In this document: in pieces, positions 45,111 to 55,251 of the stretch | Layout of the letters: the number at the start of each line of letters is the position of its first letter | How positions within the stretch are numbered: the stretch's first letter is position 1 | Assembly (NCBI GenBank): GCA_029266615.1 | Contig: JAQSWN010000001.1 | Span: forward strand, 1 to 64,000 | Source of the DNA: Polyangiaceae bacterium | GTDB taxonomy: Bacteria; Myxococcota_A; Polyangia; Polyangiales; Polyangiaceae | Length of the DNA stretch: 64,000 nucleotides | Reading direction: 5' to 3' | Notes under the pieces: generated by a model | Seen by the model: the letters and a program-made list of their open reading frames with translations, nothing else | The model's database searches: none | Told to the model about the DNA's origin: nothing | Translations under genes and position numbers: made by a program

Positions 45111-46004
45111 TCAGTCTTGCTGAAAGCTCGCGACGACCGCGGTCATGTTGTCGGTACCGCCGCCTCCATTGGCGCGCTCGATGAGCATCGCGCAGCGCTG
45201 CTCGGCGCTCACGGAGCCCGTTAGTAGCCGAGCCAGCTCCGTATCCTTCAGGTGCTTGGTTACCCCGTCCGAGCAGAGCAGCAGCACGTCCCCCGACTGC
45301 AGGGTGAGCTTCTGAATTTCCGGCTGCGGCAAATCTTGCGAAGCGCCGAGCGAGTTCCAAAGAACGTGGTGAAGACGGGACGTCTCGTCCACGGTACCGG
45401 GCGACACCTCTTGCAGGCGCTGGGCAAGCGTGTGGTCGGTCGTCAAGCGCCGCAGCTCGCCGTCGCGGTAGAGGTAGCAGCGCGTGTCCCCCACGTGCGC
45501 GACGTACGCGATGGGCCACACGACGAGCGCCATGGTCAGCGTAGTACCCATCTGCGGCGTGCCGGAGCGGGCCCCCGTGCTCTTGACCGTCGAATCACCT
45601 TCCACGAGCGCGTTGTTCAGTTGGTCGCGCACTCCTGGGAGCGAGGGAGTGTGCGTGGCAGGCGGCAGGTCCACTTCGCGAGCGGTCGCCCAGGGCATGC
45701 AATTGAGCAGGTGATTGACGACCGCGGTCACGGCGACGCGACTGGCGACGTCGCCGCCACCCTGACCGCCCATGCCGTCCGCGACCACCAGCATGGTGCC
45801 CGCGGATTGCCCCGTGAACCAGCCGCGCGCGGTTGGGCTCGCGTCGTGGACCAGCATGCTGCGCTGGAGCGTCGCCACCAGGTAGGCGTCCTCGTTCGTC
45901 TTGCGCACCTTGCCGGTGTGCGTCAGCCCCGCCGCGTCGATGCGCACCTCGCTCTTGGTCGTAGGCGATGTTTGCACGGCGTCGAGAGCTGGTTGCGTTT
46001 GCAA
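45111..46004 (-). CDS. PP2C-type serine/threonine protein phosphatase
   Basis: GKVRKTNEDAYLV; MLVVADGMGGQGGGDVAS; VAHVGDTRCYLYRDGELRRLTTDHT; LLLCSDGVTKHL; GGTDNMTAVV. Confidence 0.95.
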   Translation of the reverse strand: MQTQPALDAVQTSPTTKSEVRIDAAGLTHTGKVRKTNEDAYLVATLQRSMLVHDASPTARGWFTGQSAGTMLVVADGMGGQGGGDVASRVAVTAVVNHLLNCMPWATAREVDLPPATHTPSLPGVRDQLNNALVEGDSTVKSTGARSGTPQMGTTLTMALVVWPIAYVAHVGDTRCYLYRDGELRRLTTDHTLAQRLQEVSPGTVDETSRLHHVLWNSLGASQDLPQPEIQKLTLQSGDVLLLCSDGVTKHLKDTELARLLTGSVSAEQRCAMLIERANGGGGTDNMTAVVASFQQD

Positions 46005-46016
46005 GGTGTCCCCCCG

Positions 46017-46541
46017 TCAGTCGGTGCCCGAGTCGCCCGCGTCACGCTCCGGCACGCACCAGAACGTACCGCTGCGCTGCTCTGCCTCCCGCTTTATGGC
46101 GAAGCAAAGGCGAATCGGCAGGGAGCGCTCGGCGCCGAACAGCAGCTCGTCCGTCAGGCTGAGCAGCTCTTCGCGCAGGGCCGGGCTCGCGTCGGCCGGC
46201 GCCATGATCACCAGCTCTTTCAAGCGGGGGCTCTGGGCGGCATGGCCGGCGAGGCCCATCGCGATGGCGCGACGCGCGCTGCTCGCCCCCAGCTCGCTCA
46301 CCACCAAGAGCGCGGAGTGGAAGACCTTGCTGCCTCGCTCTGCGACCGCGACGCGCGCCAGCGCGCGCTCGGCCAGCTCTGCGTCGGGCTCGCCCGAAAG
46401 CTGCGTGATGGCGGTGGTTTCGTCGAACTCCGCAGCGTCATCCCGACAAGAGAGTGACGCGCCTCGCTCCACTACCATCAACCGCCGGCGCGGGGCCGAA
46501 GGGTCGGACGCGGGGAGCTGACGAGCGCGGACGAGTCTCAT
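46017..46541 (-). CDS. Hypothetical protein upstream of PP2C phosphatase
   Basis: 174-aa ORF, 12 bp upstream of PP2C start, same strand. Confidence 0.55.
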   Translation of the reverse strand: MRLVRARQLPASDPSAPRRRLMVVERGASLSCRDDAAEFDETTAITQLSGEPDAELAERALARVAVAERGSKVFHSALLVVSELGASSARRAIAMGLAGHAAQSPRLKELVIMAPADASPALREELLSLTDELLFGAERSLPIRLCFAIKREAEQRSGTFWCVPERDAGDSGTD

Positions 46542-46715
46542 GGTCCGCTACTGAGCAAACGCCGTTCCAACGCCCATGAGCGTGAAACCGCGAAGGAATC
46601 TGGGGTCACCGCCGACCCAGTGAGACTTCTTGGCGCAGCGCGCCTCGCCTTGTGCCGGGATGTCACATCGTCGCCCGTCCCGCACGCAACACCGAAAGTG
46701 GAATCATCGCCCGGT

Positions 46716-47471
46716 TCAGAACAGCAGCTCGAGCGAGTTCTTGAATTCTAGGTCGAAGCGCTCGATGTCCGCGGGGAGCACGCTCGAGTAGCGGACGGTC
46801 GCATCCAGCCGACTGTGGAGGCGCTTGGTGATCGTGAAGTCCGCGCTGCTCACGCTCAATACGTCTACGTCTCGGAAGCGAGTCAGGCGCGGCTGAAAGT
46901 AGGTGACGTTGGTGAGAACGATGCGCTCCTGAGCCTTCAGGGTCACGGCGAGGTAGTTACTGACTCGATGGGCGGTGCCGTCGCCGCTGGGCTCGTCCGT
47001 CGAGAAATCTTCGTGCTCGTACATGTACGAGATGCCGTAGAAGAGCTCCACCGTATCCGCCTGCAACAGCGCGACGCGTGGACCGGTCCCGGCCAGCTCT
47101 CGGAGCGCGACGCGCCGAAAGCGGTCGCTCTCGATCTGGCCGTAAACCTCCCACCACAGCATGTCCGAAATCTCGTAGTTGTGGCGGCCGTGGGCGAACC
47201 ATTTGGCGACGCTGACCGCACGGTTGAGGCGCGCGTAGTCGCCGCGGAGCGTGGTGTACACGATGTTTCGCTGCCCGCGCGCGCCGAAGAAGCCGGCGCT
47301 GCCCAAAATCACGCCCTCCGTGTTGCCCGCGTAGGCCGACACGGAGGCTTGAACGCGCCCGCCCCAGCCGTCCTGCTTGAGCTGTTGGCGAAGCGGCTCC
47401 ACGTTGACCTGCGCCCGCGCCGCGACGGACCAGAGCATCATTCCTAGAGCGACGCGCGCAGCCCTAGCCAT
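46716..47471 (-). CDS. DUF481-like outer membrane protein
   Basis: Signal peptide; WGGRVQASVSAYAGNTEGVILGSAGFFGARGQRNIVYTTLRGDY...; C-terminal F. Confidence 0.75.
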   Translation of the reverse strand: MARAARVALGMMLWSVAARAQVNVEPLRQQLKQDGWGGRVQASVSAYAGNTEGVILGSAGFFGARGQRNIVYTTLRGDYARLNRAVSVAKWFAHGRHNYEISDMLWWEVYGQIESDRFRRVALRELAGTGPRVALLQADTVELFYGISYMYEHEDFSTDEPSGDGTAHRVSNYLAVTLKAQERIVLTNVTYFQPRLTRFRDVDVLSVSSADFTITKRLHSRLDATVRYSSVLPADIERFDLEFKNSLELLF

Positions 47472-48141
47472 GGCTCCGAGACGCGAGCGGCGAGTCTTCC
47501 AGCTGCTCCAGCAGCTGGGCCGGGTGATCGTAAATAGCGACGGCTCCCGCGAGATCCGCGTCACTTCGGCCGCCGCTGCGGAGGGCGATGGTGCGGATGC
47601 CGACCGCGGACGCCGCTTCCACGTCGTAGGGCGTGTCGCCGACCATGACGACCTCACTCGGCTCGTAGCCTAGCTTCTCCAGCGCCGCGCTGACGATGTC
47701 CGGATCAGGCTTCGAGCGCTCGGCGTCGCTCGATGAGCTTGCTTCCTCGATCAGATCTCGGACGTGCGCGAGGTCCAGAAAGCCAGCCAGCTCCTCGCCC
47801 TTGGCAGAGGTGGCGACGGCGAGGGCGAGGCCTCGGCTCTTCAAGCGCTGCAGTAGCTCGCGGGTCTGAGGGAATGGCCGGATGTCCGGCAAGTAGCGCT
47901 CCTTGAAAATCTCTGCGCGGCGCTTGGAGATGTGCTCTCCGCGCGGCTCGCTTTCCTCGACGCCCGCGAGCCGCGGGAGCAGCTTGTCCCCTCCCATGCC
48001 GATGAGGGGCCGCACGTCCGCGAAGCTCACGGAAACGCCTGCCTCCGCCAGCGCGTCCACCCACGAGCGCGCGTGGGCGTCGTTGCTGTTGATCAGCGTG
48101 CCATCGATATCCCAAATTATGCCGCGAAGGGGTCGAGTCAT
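47464..48141 (-). CDS. HAD-superfamily hydrolase (phosphoglycolate phosphatase-like)
   Basis: GIIWDIDGTLINSNDAH; LAVATSAKGEEL; EVVMVGDTPYDVEAA. Confidence 0.93.
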   Translation of the reverse strand: MTRPLRGIIWDIDGTLINSNDAHARSWVDALAEAGVSVSFADVRPLIGMGGDKLLPRLAGVEESEPRGEHISKRRAEIFKERYLPDIRPFPQTRELLQRLKSRGLALAVATSAKGEELAGFLDLAHVRDLIEEASSSSDAERSKPDPDIVSAALEKLGYEPSEVVMVGDTPYDVEAASAVGIRTIALRSGGRSDADLAGAVAIYDHPAQLLEQLEDSPLASRSHG

Positions 48142-49844
48142 GTCGGGCTCCGTTTCAGCTCGGGGAAGGGACGAACGCGAGAGACGAAATCCTCCGCGTC
48201 CAACGTGTTGAGGACCTGGCCGCGCCGCAGCCCCCCGCGGCGCGCCATCGTCACCCCGTAGCGCAAGACGTCGAAGCCGTGCACGGAGTGCGCGTCCACC
48301 GACACCACGAACGGAATGCCGCGAGCGGTCGCGTCCGGGATCCAGCGCGGGGGCAAATCCAGACGATGCGGGTCAGCGTTGAGCTCGATCGCGCCGCGGC
48401 TTTCCGAGAGCGCGTCCAAGACGACGCTCACGTCGCAGTCGATGGGGTCGCGGTGGTTCAGAATGCGGCCCAGGCCATGCCCCCATATCTTGAACAACGG
48501 TAGAGACAGCGCCCGCCGCAGCCGCTCGGTCATCTCGTCTCGCGTCAGCCGGTGCCGCGCATGAATGCTGGCGATCACGACGTCCAGCTGCTCCAGCACC
48601 GAGTCTGGATAGTCCAAGCTGCCGTCTCGCAAAATATCCGACTCGGTGCCACGCAAGATGCGGATCGGGACGAGCTCCTGGGCCGCTGCAATCTCGTCCC
48701 ACTGGCGGTGGAGCGCGTCGAGCGAGGCGCCGCGCGCGTAGTGGGCGCTCGGCGAATGGTCGGTGATGGTGATGTACCGCATGCCGAGCGCGTGCGCCGC
48801 CTGCGCCATTTCCAGCACGCTGTGCTTGCCGTCGGAGAACGTGGTGTGGCAGTGCACGAGTCCCTGGATGCTGGCGGCGTCCAAAAGCTCGTTCACGCCC
48901 GCCTCCGCGATGGTCTCCAGCGACACGATGCCGCTACGCAGCTCCGGCGGGACGAACGGTAGCTCTGCGGCCGCGTACAGCTCCGGCTCCGTCGCGAAGG
49001 AACGCTCCGAGAGCAGGACGCCTCGCGCTCGAGCGCGTTCGCTGACGGCCGCGACGTGAGCGCGGTCGCCCGTCGCCTCGAACAGCGTATTTCCCCAACG
49101 CTCCGGCGTGGTGGCGTGCACCCTCGCCGTTCGGCGCTGCGCCAAGTACACGAGCTGCTCAACGGGGTCGAGCCGTAACACCTGCCTCTCCGCGCGCAGC
49201 GGCTCTAGCGCTTCCGCGACGCTACCGGCGACGACCAGGTCGAGCTCCAGCAGCGTCTCTTCTCCCCGACGCACGGCACCCGCGGTGGAAGCACCTAGAC
49301 CTGCGCGCCCGAGTGTGGCGAGGAGCTGCTCCGAAAGCTCTAGCGCCTGAGACAGCAGCAGCGGCGAGGGCGGCTGGGAGCGGCTGCGCTGAAGCCATCG
49401 CTCCACGGCTTGCAGGAGCTGCTCCTCGGTTTTGGCTCCGAAGCCGCGAACGTCGCGCACGCGTCCCTCACGGCATGCCGCCAAGAGCTCGTCCACCGTG
49501 CTCACCCCGAGTGAGCTGCTGAGCGCTTGAATACGCCGTGGCGTGAGGCCCGGCACTCTCACCAGCTCTGCCGCGCCGGGCGGCACCGCGCTTCGTAGCC
49601 GCTCGAGCAGGCGTGAGGTGCCGGTGTTGTAAAGCTCCTGTATTTGCGCCGAGATGCCGCTGCCGATTCCGGGCAGCTCGCGGAGCCGGTCCTGCTCCAC
49701 GACCGTCGTGAGCTCGGAGCCGAGCGTCGCGACCGTCTCGGCGGCGCGCTCGTACGCCAGGATCTTGAACTTGGGCTCTTTCAGGTATGAAAGCAGCGCG
49801 CTCAGCTCCGACAGCGCCTCGTGAACCTGCGTCGAATCCTGCAT
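48138..49844 (-). CDS. polX: PolX-family protein: HhH + degenerate Pol-beta-like palm + PHP domain
   Basis: FKILAYERAAETV; LPGIGSGISAQIQEL; AGAVRRGEETLLELDLVV; VHCHTTFSDGKHSVLEMAQAAHALG; ITDHSPSA; ASIHAR; IWGHGLGR; IELNADPHRLDLPP; VSVDAHS. Confidence 0.9.
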   Translation of the reverse strand: MQDSTQVHEALSELSALLSYLKEPKFKILAYERAAETVATLGSELTTVVEQDRLRELPGIGSGISAQIQELYNTGTSRLLERLRSAVPPGAAELVRVPGLTPRRIQALSSSLGVSTVDELLAACREGRVRDVRGFGAKTEEQLLQAVERWLQRSRSQPPSPLLLSQALELSEQLLATLGRAGLGASTAGAVRRGEETLLELDLVVAGSVAEALEPLRAERQVLRLDPVEQLVYLAQRRTARVHATTPERWGNTLFEATGDRAHVAAVSERARARGVLLSERSFATEPELYAAAELPFVPPELRSGIVSLETIAEAGVNELLDAASIQGLVHCHTTFSDGKHSVLEMAQAAHALGMRYITITDHSPSAHYARGASLDALHRQWDEIAAAQELVPIRILRGTESDILRDGSLDYPDSVLEQLDVVIASIHARHRLTRDEMTERLRRALSLPLFKIWGHGLGRILNHRDPIDCDVSVVLDALSESRGAIELNADPHRLDLPPRWIPDATARGIPFVVSVDAHSVHGFDVLRYGVTMARRGGLRRGQVLNTLDAEDFVSRVRPFPELKRSPT

Positions 49845-49847
49845 GGC

Positions 49848-52364
49848 TCAGCCCAGGGCCGCCGCCAAGTAGCTCGAGGTGGCGCTGGCTTTGGATTTCG
49901 CGATCAGCTCGGGGGGCCCGGCCGCTACCACCCGCCCGCCCTCGTCCCCCGCGCCCGGTCCGAGGTCGATGACCCAATCGCTGTGCGCGATCACTTGCAA
50001 ATCGTGCTCGACGACGATGACGGTGGCTCCGCCGTTCACCAAAAGGTCCAGGTGCTCCAAGAGACGCTCCACGTCCGAAGGGTGAAGACCGGTGGTCGGC
50101 TCGTCGAGCACGTAGAGCGTGCCCGCGCGTTGTGAGCGCTGCAGCTCGGTGGCGAGCTTGATGCGCTGGGCCTCGCCGCCCGAGAGCTCCGTCGCCGGTT
50201 GGCCGAGGCGCAAGTAGCCGAGCCCGACTTGCAGCAGCACATCCAAGGAGCGGCAAACGCCGGGTTCGCCATCGAAGAACTCGCGCGCGGCGTGGACGGA
50301 CATGCCCAGAACCTCTGCCACGTTCTTGCCCCGGTACTTCACCTCGAGCGTCTTTTCGTTGAACCGGCCCCCCTTACAGGTCGGGCAAGGTGAATAGACG
50401 GAGGGTAAGAACAACAGCTCCACCATGACGAAGCCTTCGCCCTCGCAGGTTTCGCAGCGACCTTTGGCGACGTTGAACGAGAAGCGCCCCGCGTCGTAGC
50501 GCCGCTTCTTGGAAAGCGGTGTCTCGGCGAAAGCGCGGCGGACGTCGTCGAACAGGCCCGTGTACGTGGCGAGGTTGGAGCGAGGGGTGCGGCCGATCGG
50601 CCTTTGGTCCACCAGCACCAAGCGCTTCAGCCCCGCCGCGCCGTGGAGCGTCGCCCCTTCCAGACCTCCCGACGGAGCGGACTCCAGGTCATGCACGTCG
50701 AAGGTGGGCGCGGACTCGGCAGAGCCCAGCTCGCGCGACGCGAGCTCCACCAACGCCTGGCTCACCAGCGTCGATTTTCCGGAACCAGACACGCCCGTCA
50801 CGCTCGTGAGCACGCCGAGAGGGAACGCGACCGAGAGGGAACGCAGGTTGTTGCGCGACACGTCACGCAGCTCGAAAAATCCGTGTGCCTTGCGGCGTTC
50901 ACGAGAAGAGCCCCGCGCTTTAGCGAACAAGTAGGGGCCGGTCTTGGACTCGGCGACTTGAGCCAAGCCGCGGGGCGGTCCGCTGTACAGCACGCGCCCG
51001 CCTTGCTCACCGGCGCCGGGGCCCACGTCGACGATCCAATCCGCGCGACGAATCACCTCCAGCTCGTGCTCGACCACGAACAGTGAGTTACCCGACGCCT
51101 TCAGCCCGTCCAAAGCCCGTAAGAGCGCTTGGGTGTCGGCGGGGTGAAGCCCTGCGGACGGTTCGTCCAACACGTACACCACGCCGAACAAGCTGCTGCA
51201 CACCTGCGTCCCGAGCCGCAGCCGCTGCAGCTCCCCCGGCGACAAGGTCGGGGTGCTCCGCTCCAAGCTCAAGTAGCCGAGCCCCAGCTCGAGCAGGACG
51301 CGCACCCGCCTGGCCAAGTCCTCCGAGATACGCTGCACCACCTGCGCTCGCTCCGCAGGCTCGGTCGCGGCGGGCGCGCGCGTCCTTTCGAAGAGCGGAA
51401 AAAGCTCCTTGAGTGGCAGCCGGTGTATCTCCGAGATATCCCGGCCCGCGAATGTCACGGAAAGGGCCTCGGGCCGCAGGCGCTTGCCGTGGCACGCCGG
51501 GCAATCCGTGCCGACGAGGAATTTGGCGGCTCGCGCCTTCATTTGAGCGCTCTCGCTGCTGCCGAAGCTGGTCAGCACGTGCTTTCGAGCACTGGTGAAC
51601 GTGCCCTGATAGCTGGGTTCTTCGCGCCGCTTGAGGGCTCGCTTCACCTCCGCCAGAGTGAAGCCAGCGTAGACTGGCACGACCGGTTGCTCGTCCGTAT
51701 AGAGGATGAAGTCGCGCGTCTTTTTGGGTAGCTCACGCCACGGCACGTCCACGTCGTGCCCCAGTGTGGTCAGGATGTCGCGCAGGTTTTGCCCCTGCCA
51801 AGCCGTCGGCCAGGCCGCGACGGCTCGTTGCCGGATGGTGAGTGCCGGGTCGGGCACCATCAAGCGCTCCGTCACGTCGTAAGTTCGCCCCAAGCCGCTG
51901 CACTGCGGACATGCGCCCTCGGGCGTGTTCGGAGAGAAGGACTCGGCGTACAGCAGAGGCTGACCGCGAGGGTAGTCCCCTGCTCGCGAGTAGAGCATAC
52001 GCAGCAAGTTGGAGAGCGTGGTGACGCTTCCGACGGAAGACCGAGTGGTCACGCCCCCCCGTTGCTGCGCCAGCGCGATCGCGGGAGGCAGGCCGGTGAT
52101 CTCCCCGACCTCCGGCACGCTCATCTGGTGAAAAAGGCGGCGAGCGTCGGGCGAAACCGACTCCAAGTAGCGACGCTGAGCCTCCGCGTACAGCGTACCG
52201 AACGCGAGGCTGGACTTGCCGGAGCCGGATACCCCCGTAAAGACCACTAGCGCCTGGCGCGGCAGGTCGACGTCGACGTTCTTGAGGTTGTGCTCGCGCG
52301 CACCGCGGACCCGCACCAGCTCGTGCAACTCGGAAGCGCGTGGCGCGACGGGACCATCAGCCAC
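49848..52364 (-). CDS. uvrA2: UvrA-like ABC excinuclease subunit, short UvrA2/class-III type
   Basis: Two NBDs ([39 protein letters not shown]), CxxC zinc motifs [42 protein letters not shown] start at 52364 preferred because longer ORF overlaps PAP2 gene. Confidence 0.9.
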   Translation of the reverse strand: MADGPVAPRASELHELVRVRGAREHNLKNVDVDLPRQALVVFTGVSGSGKSSLAFGTLYAEAQRRYLESVSPDARRLFHQMSVPEVGEITGLPPAIALAQQRGGVTTRSSVGSVTTLSNLLRMLYSRAGDYPRGQPLLYAESFSPNTPEGACPQCSGLGRTYDVTERLMVPDPALTIRQRAVAAWPTAWQGQNLRDILTTLGHDVDVPWRELPKKTRDFILYTDEQPVVPVYAGFTLAEVKRALKRREEPSYQGTFTSARKHVLTSFGSSESAQMKARAAKFLVGTDCPACHGKRLRPEALSVTFAGRDISEIHRLPLKELFPLFERTRAPAATEPAERAQVVQRISEDLARRVRVLLELGLGYLSLERSTPTLSPGELQRLRLGTQVCSSLFGVVYVLDEPSAGLHPADTQALLRALDGLKASGNSLFVVEHELEVIRRADWIVDVGPGAGEQGGRVLYSGPPRGLAQVAESKTGPYLFAKARGSSRERRKAHGFFELRDVSRNNLRSLSVAFPLGVLTSVTGVSGSGKSTLVSQALVELASRELGSAESAPTFDVHDLESAPSGGLEGATLHGAAGLKRLVLVDQRPIGRTPRSNLATYTGLFDDVRRAFAETPLSKKRRYDAGRFSFNVAKGRCETCEGEGFVMVELLFLPSVYSPCPTCKGGRFNEKTLEVKYRGKNVAEVLGMSVHAAREFFDGEPGVCRSLDVLLQVGLGYLRLGQPATELSGGEAQRIKLATELQRSQRAGTLYVLDEPTTGLHPSDVERLLEHLDLLVNGGATVIVVEHDLQVIAHSDWVIDLGPGAGDEGGRVVAAGPPELIAKSKASATSSYLAAALG

Positions 52365-52477
52365 GGTCAGTATCGCTCGCGTTGGGAAGCTAAGGTCGGC
52401 GGCAAGACGGCCCGATACTAGCAGGCGTCGTGCCAAGCTCGGCCCGACGCGCGCTCGATCCTTGCACGGGTCAGTGC

Positions 52478-53110
52478 ATGCAAGATCGTCCGCTCGCTGC
52501 CAAGCTCCTCTTCGGTGCCGCCGCGTTGACCGCCCTCGCGTTCGGCGCGCTGACCGTCGCGGTGGGGCGAGGCAAGACCAAGCGCTGGGATAGCCGAGCC
52601 AAGCGCCTCTCCCATGAAGCGGTCGGCTCCGGCGAAGGAGCTCGAGCTGCGCGGTTCGCCGCCAACGCCGCCACACCGATCGGCAAATGGTGGGGCTACC
52701 TGCCCGCGTCGCTCGGCGTCTCGTTGCGGCTTCTGCGGGCGGGGCGGAGCACGGCCGCGTTGACGATCGCCGGCAGCGCGGTCGGCGCGGCCCTCTTGCC
52801 GCCCCTGCTGGACCGCTCGCTCGCGCATCGCTCACCGCCGCCGGAGCGGCGCGGCCCGAGGGTACAAAGCTATCCGAGCAGCCACGCGTTGCAGACGTCG
52901 GCGGTGGCGCTTACGACGGGCTACGTCCTCTGGCGCGAGAAGCTGGCGCCCTCGGGAGCTTTCGTCCCTCTGACGGCCGCTTCTGCGCTCGCCGGCCTGA
53001 GCCGATTCGTCCTGGACCGGCATTGGACGAGCGACTTGCTCGGGGGCTACCTCGCTGGCGTAGCCTTCGGAGCGGCGTGCGCGGGTGGGTACGAGCTGGC
53101 ACGCGGGTAG
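52478..53110 (+). CDS. PAP2-family phosphatase
   Basis: RVQSYPSSHALQTSAVAL and LSRFVLDRHWTSDLLGG. Confidence 0.8.
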   Translation: MQDRPLAAKLLFGAAALTALAFGALTVAVGRGKTKRWDSRAKRLSHEAVGSGEGARAARFAANAATPIGKWWGYLPASLGVSLRLLRAGRSTAALTIAGSAVGAALLPPLLDRSLAHRSPPPERRGPRVQSYPSSHALQTSAVALTTGYVLWREKLAPSGAFVPLTAASALAGLSRFVLDRHWTSDLLGGYLAGVAFGAACAGGYELARG

Positions 53111-53161
53111 CGTCACAATTCGCCCCACGCGGTCGGTCCAAGAATTGCTTGGACGTCGTCC

Positions 53162-53677
53162 ATGCTCGCTGAGAATCAAGAAGGTCATCGGCTGGTACGT
53201 TTGCTCGACGCGGCCGAGGCCGACCTCGCCGAGCAAGGCAACCTGACCCACGCGCGGCTCGTGGCGCGCCACGACGACAAGGTACTGCTCGTATTCGACC
53301 GACGCACTCAGCGCTGGCAGCTTCCCGGGGGCGCCATCGAAGCGGGTGAGACGGCCCGGGTGTGTGCAGCGCGCGAGCTACGTGAAGAGTCCAGCAACGA
53401 GTGCGATCCAGCGAGCATGCGCTACCTGTTCGGCTTCGAGCTGTTTCTGTACGGAACTCGCTTCGACCAACATCCCCGCGCCGAGCTCGGCGCGCTTTTC
53501 GAGGTCCCGATTCACCACCTGGCGTCGTTCATTCCCACGGAGGAAATTGGCGCCACGCTGTGGTGGAGCGGGTCCGAGCTGTCCCATGAGCTGGACGGCA
53601 TCGATCGCCAGCTCATCCAGCTCGCTCGGCCGATTGAGCCGGCCCTCGACCAGGAGCTGAGCGAAACCACACTTTAG
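53162..53677 (+). CDS. NUDIX hydrolase
   Basis: Nudix box GGAIEAGETARVCAARELREESSNEC. Confidence 0.9.
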   Translation: MLAENQEGHRLVRLLDAAEADLAEQGNLTHARLVARHDDKVLLVFDRRTQRWQLPGGAIEAGETARVCAARELREESSNECDPASMRYLFGFELFLYGTRFDQHPRAELGALFEVPIHHLASFIPTEEIGATLWWSGSELSHELDGIDRQLIQLARPIEPALDQELSETTL

Positions 53678-53772
53678 GCCGGATTATCTACCCCACAGAG
53701 GGGGAAGCCGTTTCGTACTTTCTGCCAGTGGCCTCGCCCGCTCCGGGTCCTGTATGCTCCGGGCTGACGGGC

Positions 53773-54231
53773 ATGCGCCACTACCCAGCCTATTGCTCAG
53801 ACTGCAAGCGTCTGTGGCTCGTTGCCACGCAAGACGCACCGTCCGCAAGCCCGACTTGCCCGCTCTGCAAGGAGCGCGGACGACTGGTGCCCGGGGCCTA
53901 CTATTCGGATCCGGCGAGCATCGTGTTCAGCAAGCTAGAGAGCGCCATCATCGCGTCCAAGATGGGCCCGGGAGCTCTCGCACGGCTCTCCGGCGAGCTC
54001 GAGCGGTTGCTGCCTTCGCCGACGGAGCAAGAGATCGACTCCGCCTTTCGCGAGGTGACGTCGCGTCTCTCGCTCGGCACGGAGCTGGATTCCACGTCGG
54101 GGAAGCGCGTGGCGCTCCGTATGATCGTCACGATCGCGAACACGCTCTCGCAGCCCGTGGTGCGTGAGTCGGGCGTCATGCGTTTGCCGCAAACCATCCG
54201 CGGCCTTTTCGACCCGACCAGCAAGCAGTGA
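53773..54231 (+). CDS. Zinc-ribbon hypothetical protein
   Basis: MRHYPAYCSDCKRLW...CPLCKERGRL (two CxxC). Confidence 0.65.
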   Translation: MRHYPAYCSDCKRLWLVATQDAPSASPTCPLCKERGRLVPGAYYSDPASIVFSKLESAIIASKMGPGALARLSGELERLLPSPTEQEIDSAFREVTSRLSLGTELDSTSGKRVALRMIVTIANTLSQPVVRESGVMRLPQTIRGLFDPTSKQ

Positions 54232-54275
54232 GGCATTAGGCCCCGCTGCGCGCCAGAGCGCGCGGCGGTCCGGAC

Positions 54276-55250
54276 TTGCGGCGCCTCGCTCAAGCTATCT
54301 CACCTGCAGTTCACGCTGGCACGTGGGCTGCACACGCCCGCGTACCTCCTGTGGAATCCGCGACTCTCCAGCCCTTGGTCTCGTACCTCTCGCCGCGCGG
54401 CGCCATGAGCCAGGTGCGGTTGCGATACGGTTCGAGCCCCACGGAGCAGCGCCTCGCGATTTACGCCTCGAGCTGTCTGCAGCGCCAACTCCGCTGCGAC
54501 AACATCCGCTTGGGCTTCAAGAAGAGCCTGCCGGAAGTGACGATAGCGCTGCCGCATTGGCAACACGAACGAGCGAACCTCCCGGCCTTCGACCGATTGT
54601 TCGAGAAGGTTGCGAGCGACGGGGATTTCCGACTCGTTCTCTGGTCGCGCGATTGGCTCGACGGAGTACAGCCGGCGCTGGAGCTGCTCAATCGCTATCA
54701 ACGCCTTCTGCCGTTGCCGCTGGACTATCCTCACCTTCCGCGCCTTGCGGAGGTGCTGAACGCGCGTCGGCTGCTCACGTCGGGCCAAGACGGGCAGGAC
54801 GCGTGGCGCTGGCTGCTGCGACTCACCGCGCACCCCTCGCTGCCACTCGAGCTTGCTGCCTTGTTTCACGACGTACTGCTCCCGACTCACGAAAATGGCT
54901 CCCGTGCCGTGTGGGCCTCGCTGGGCTGCCTCGGGTTCCGGCGTGCGGAAATGGTGGAAGCGACGGAGCTTGCGTCCCGAAGCGAGCTCGGGGAGAGCTC
55001 GACCACGGAGTTGGCCTTGCTGCGCGACGCGCGCGACTTGTGCTTTTTCTCAGCCAAAAGCTGGCAGTTTTCACGAGAGCAGGGTCCGAAGCAGACGCTC
55101 GAGCAGGTCCGTTGGCGGCTTGGGCGGATGTCCACCCGCGCGGTCTGCCTAGCCTTGGCGACGCGCCAGCCCGCGGACGTCTCGCGGATGATGGAGGAAG
55201 TGCTGGACGAAGACGAGCGCGCGCCCGACAGCGGCGTTCGACTCGCTTGA
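54276..55250 (+). CDS. Hypothetical protein (alternative start 54405)
   Basis: 325-aa ORF, VRLRYGSSPTEQRLAIYASSCLQRQLRCDNIRLGF; tail-to-tail with GH16. Confidence 0.6.
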   Translation: MRRLAQAISPAVHAGTWAAHARVPPVESATLQPLVSYLSPRGAMSQVRLRYGSSPTEQRLAIYASSCLQRQLRCDNIRLGFKKSLPEVTIALPHWQHERANLPAFDRLFEKVASDGDFRLVLWSRDWLDGVQPALELLNRYQRLLPLPLDYPHLPRLAEVLNARRLLTSGQDGQDAWRWLLRLTAHPSLPLELAALFHDVLLPTHENGSRAVWASLGCLGFRRAEMVEATELASRSELGESSTTELALLRDARDLCFFSAKSWQFSREQGPKQTLEQVRWRLGRMSTRAVCLALATRQPADVSRMMEEVLDEDERAPDSGVRLA

Positions 55251-55251
55251 G

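Noticed and set aside
52365-52835. N-terminal extension of the UvrA ORF (49848..52835)
   Set aside because: Overlaps PAP2 gene on the other strand and is Arg-rich without homology-like features; GTG at 52364 fits better
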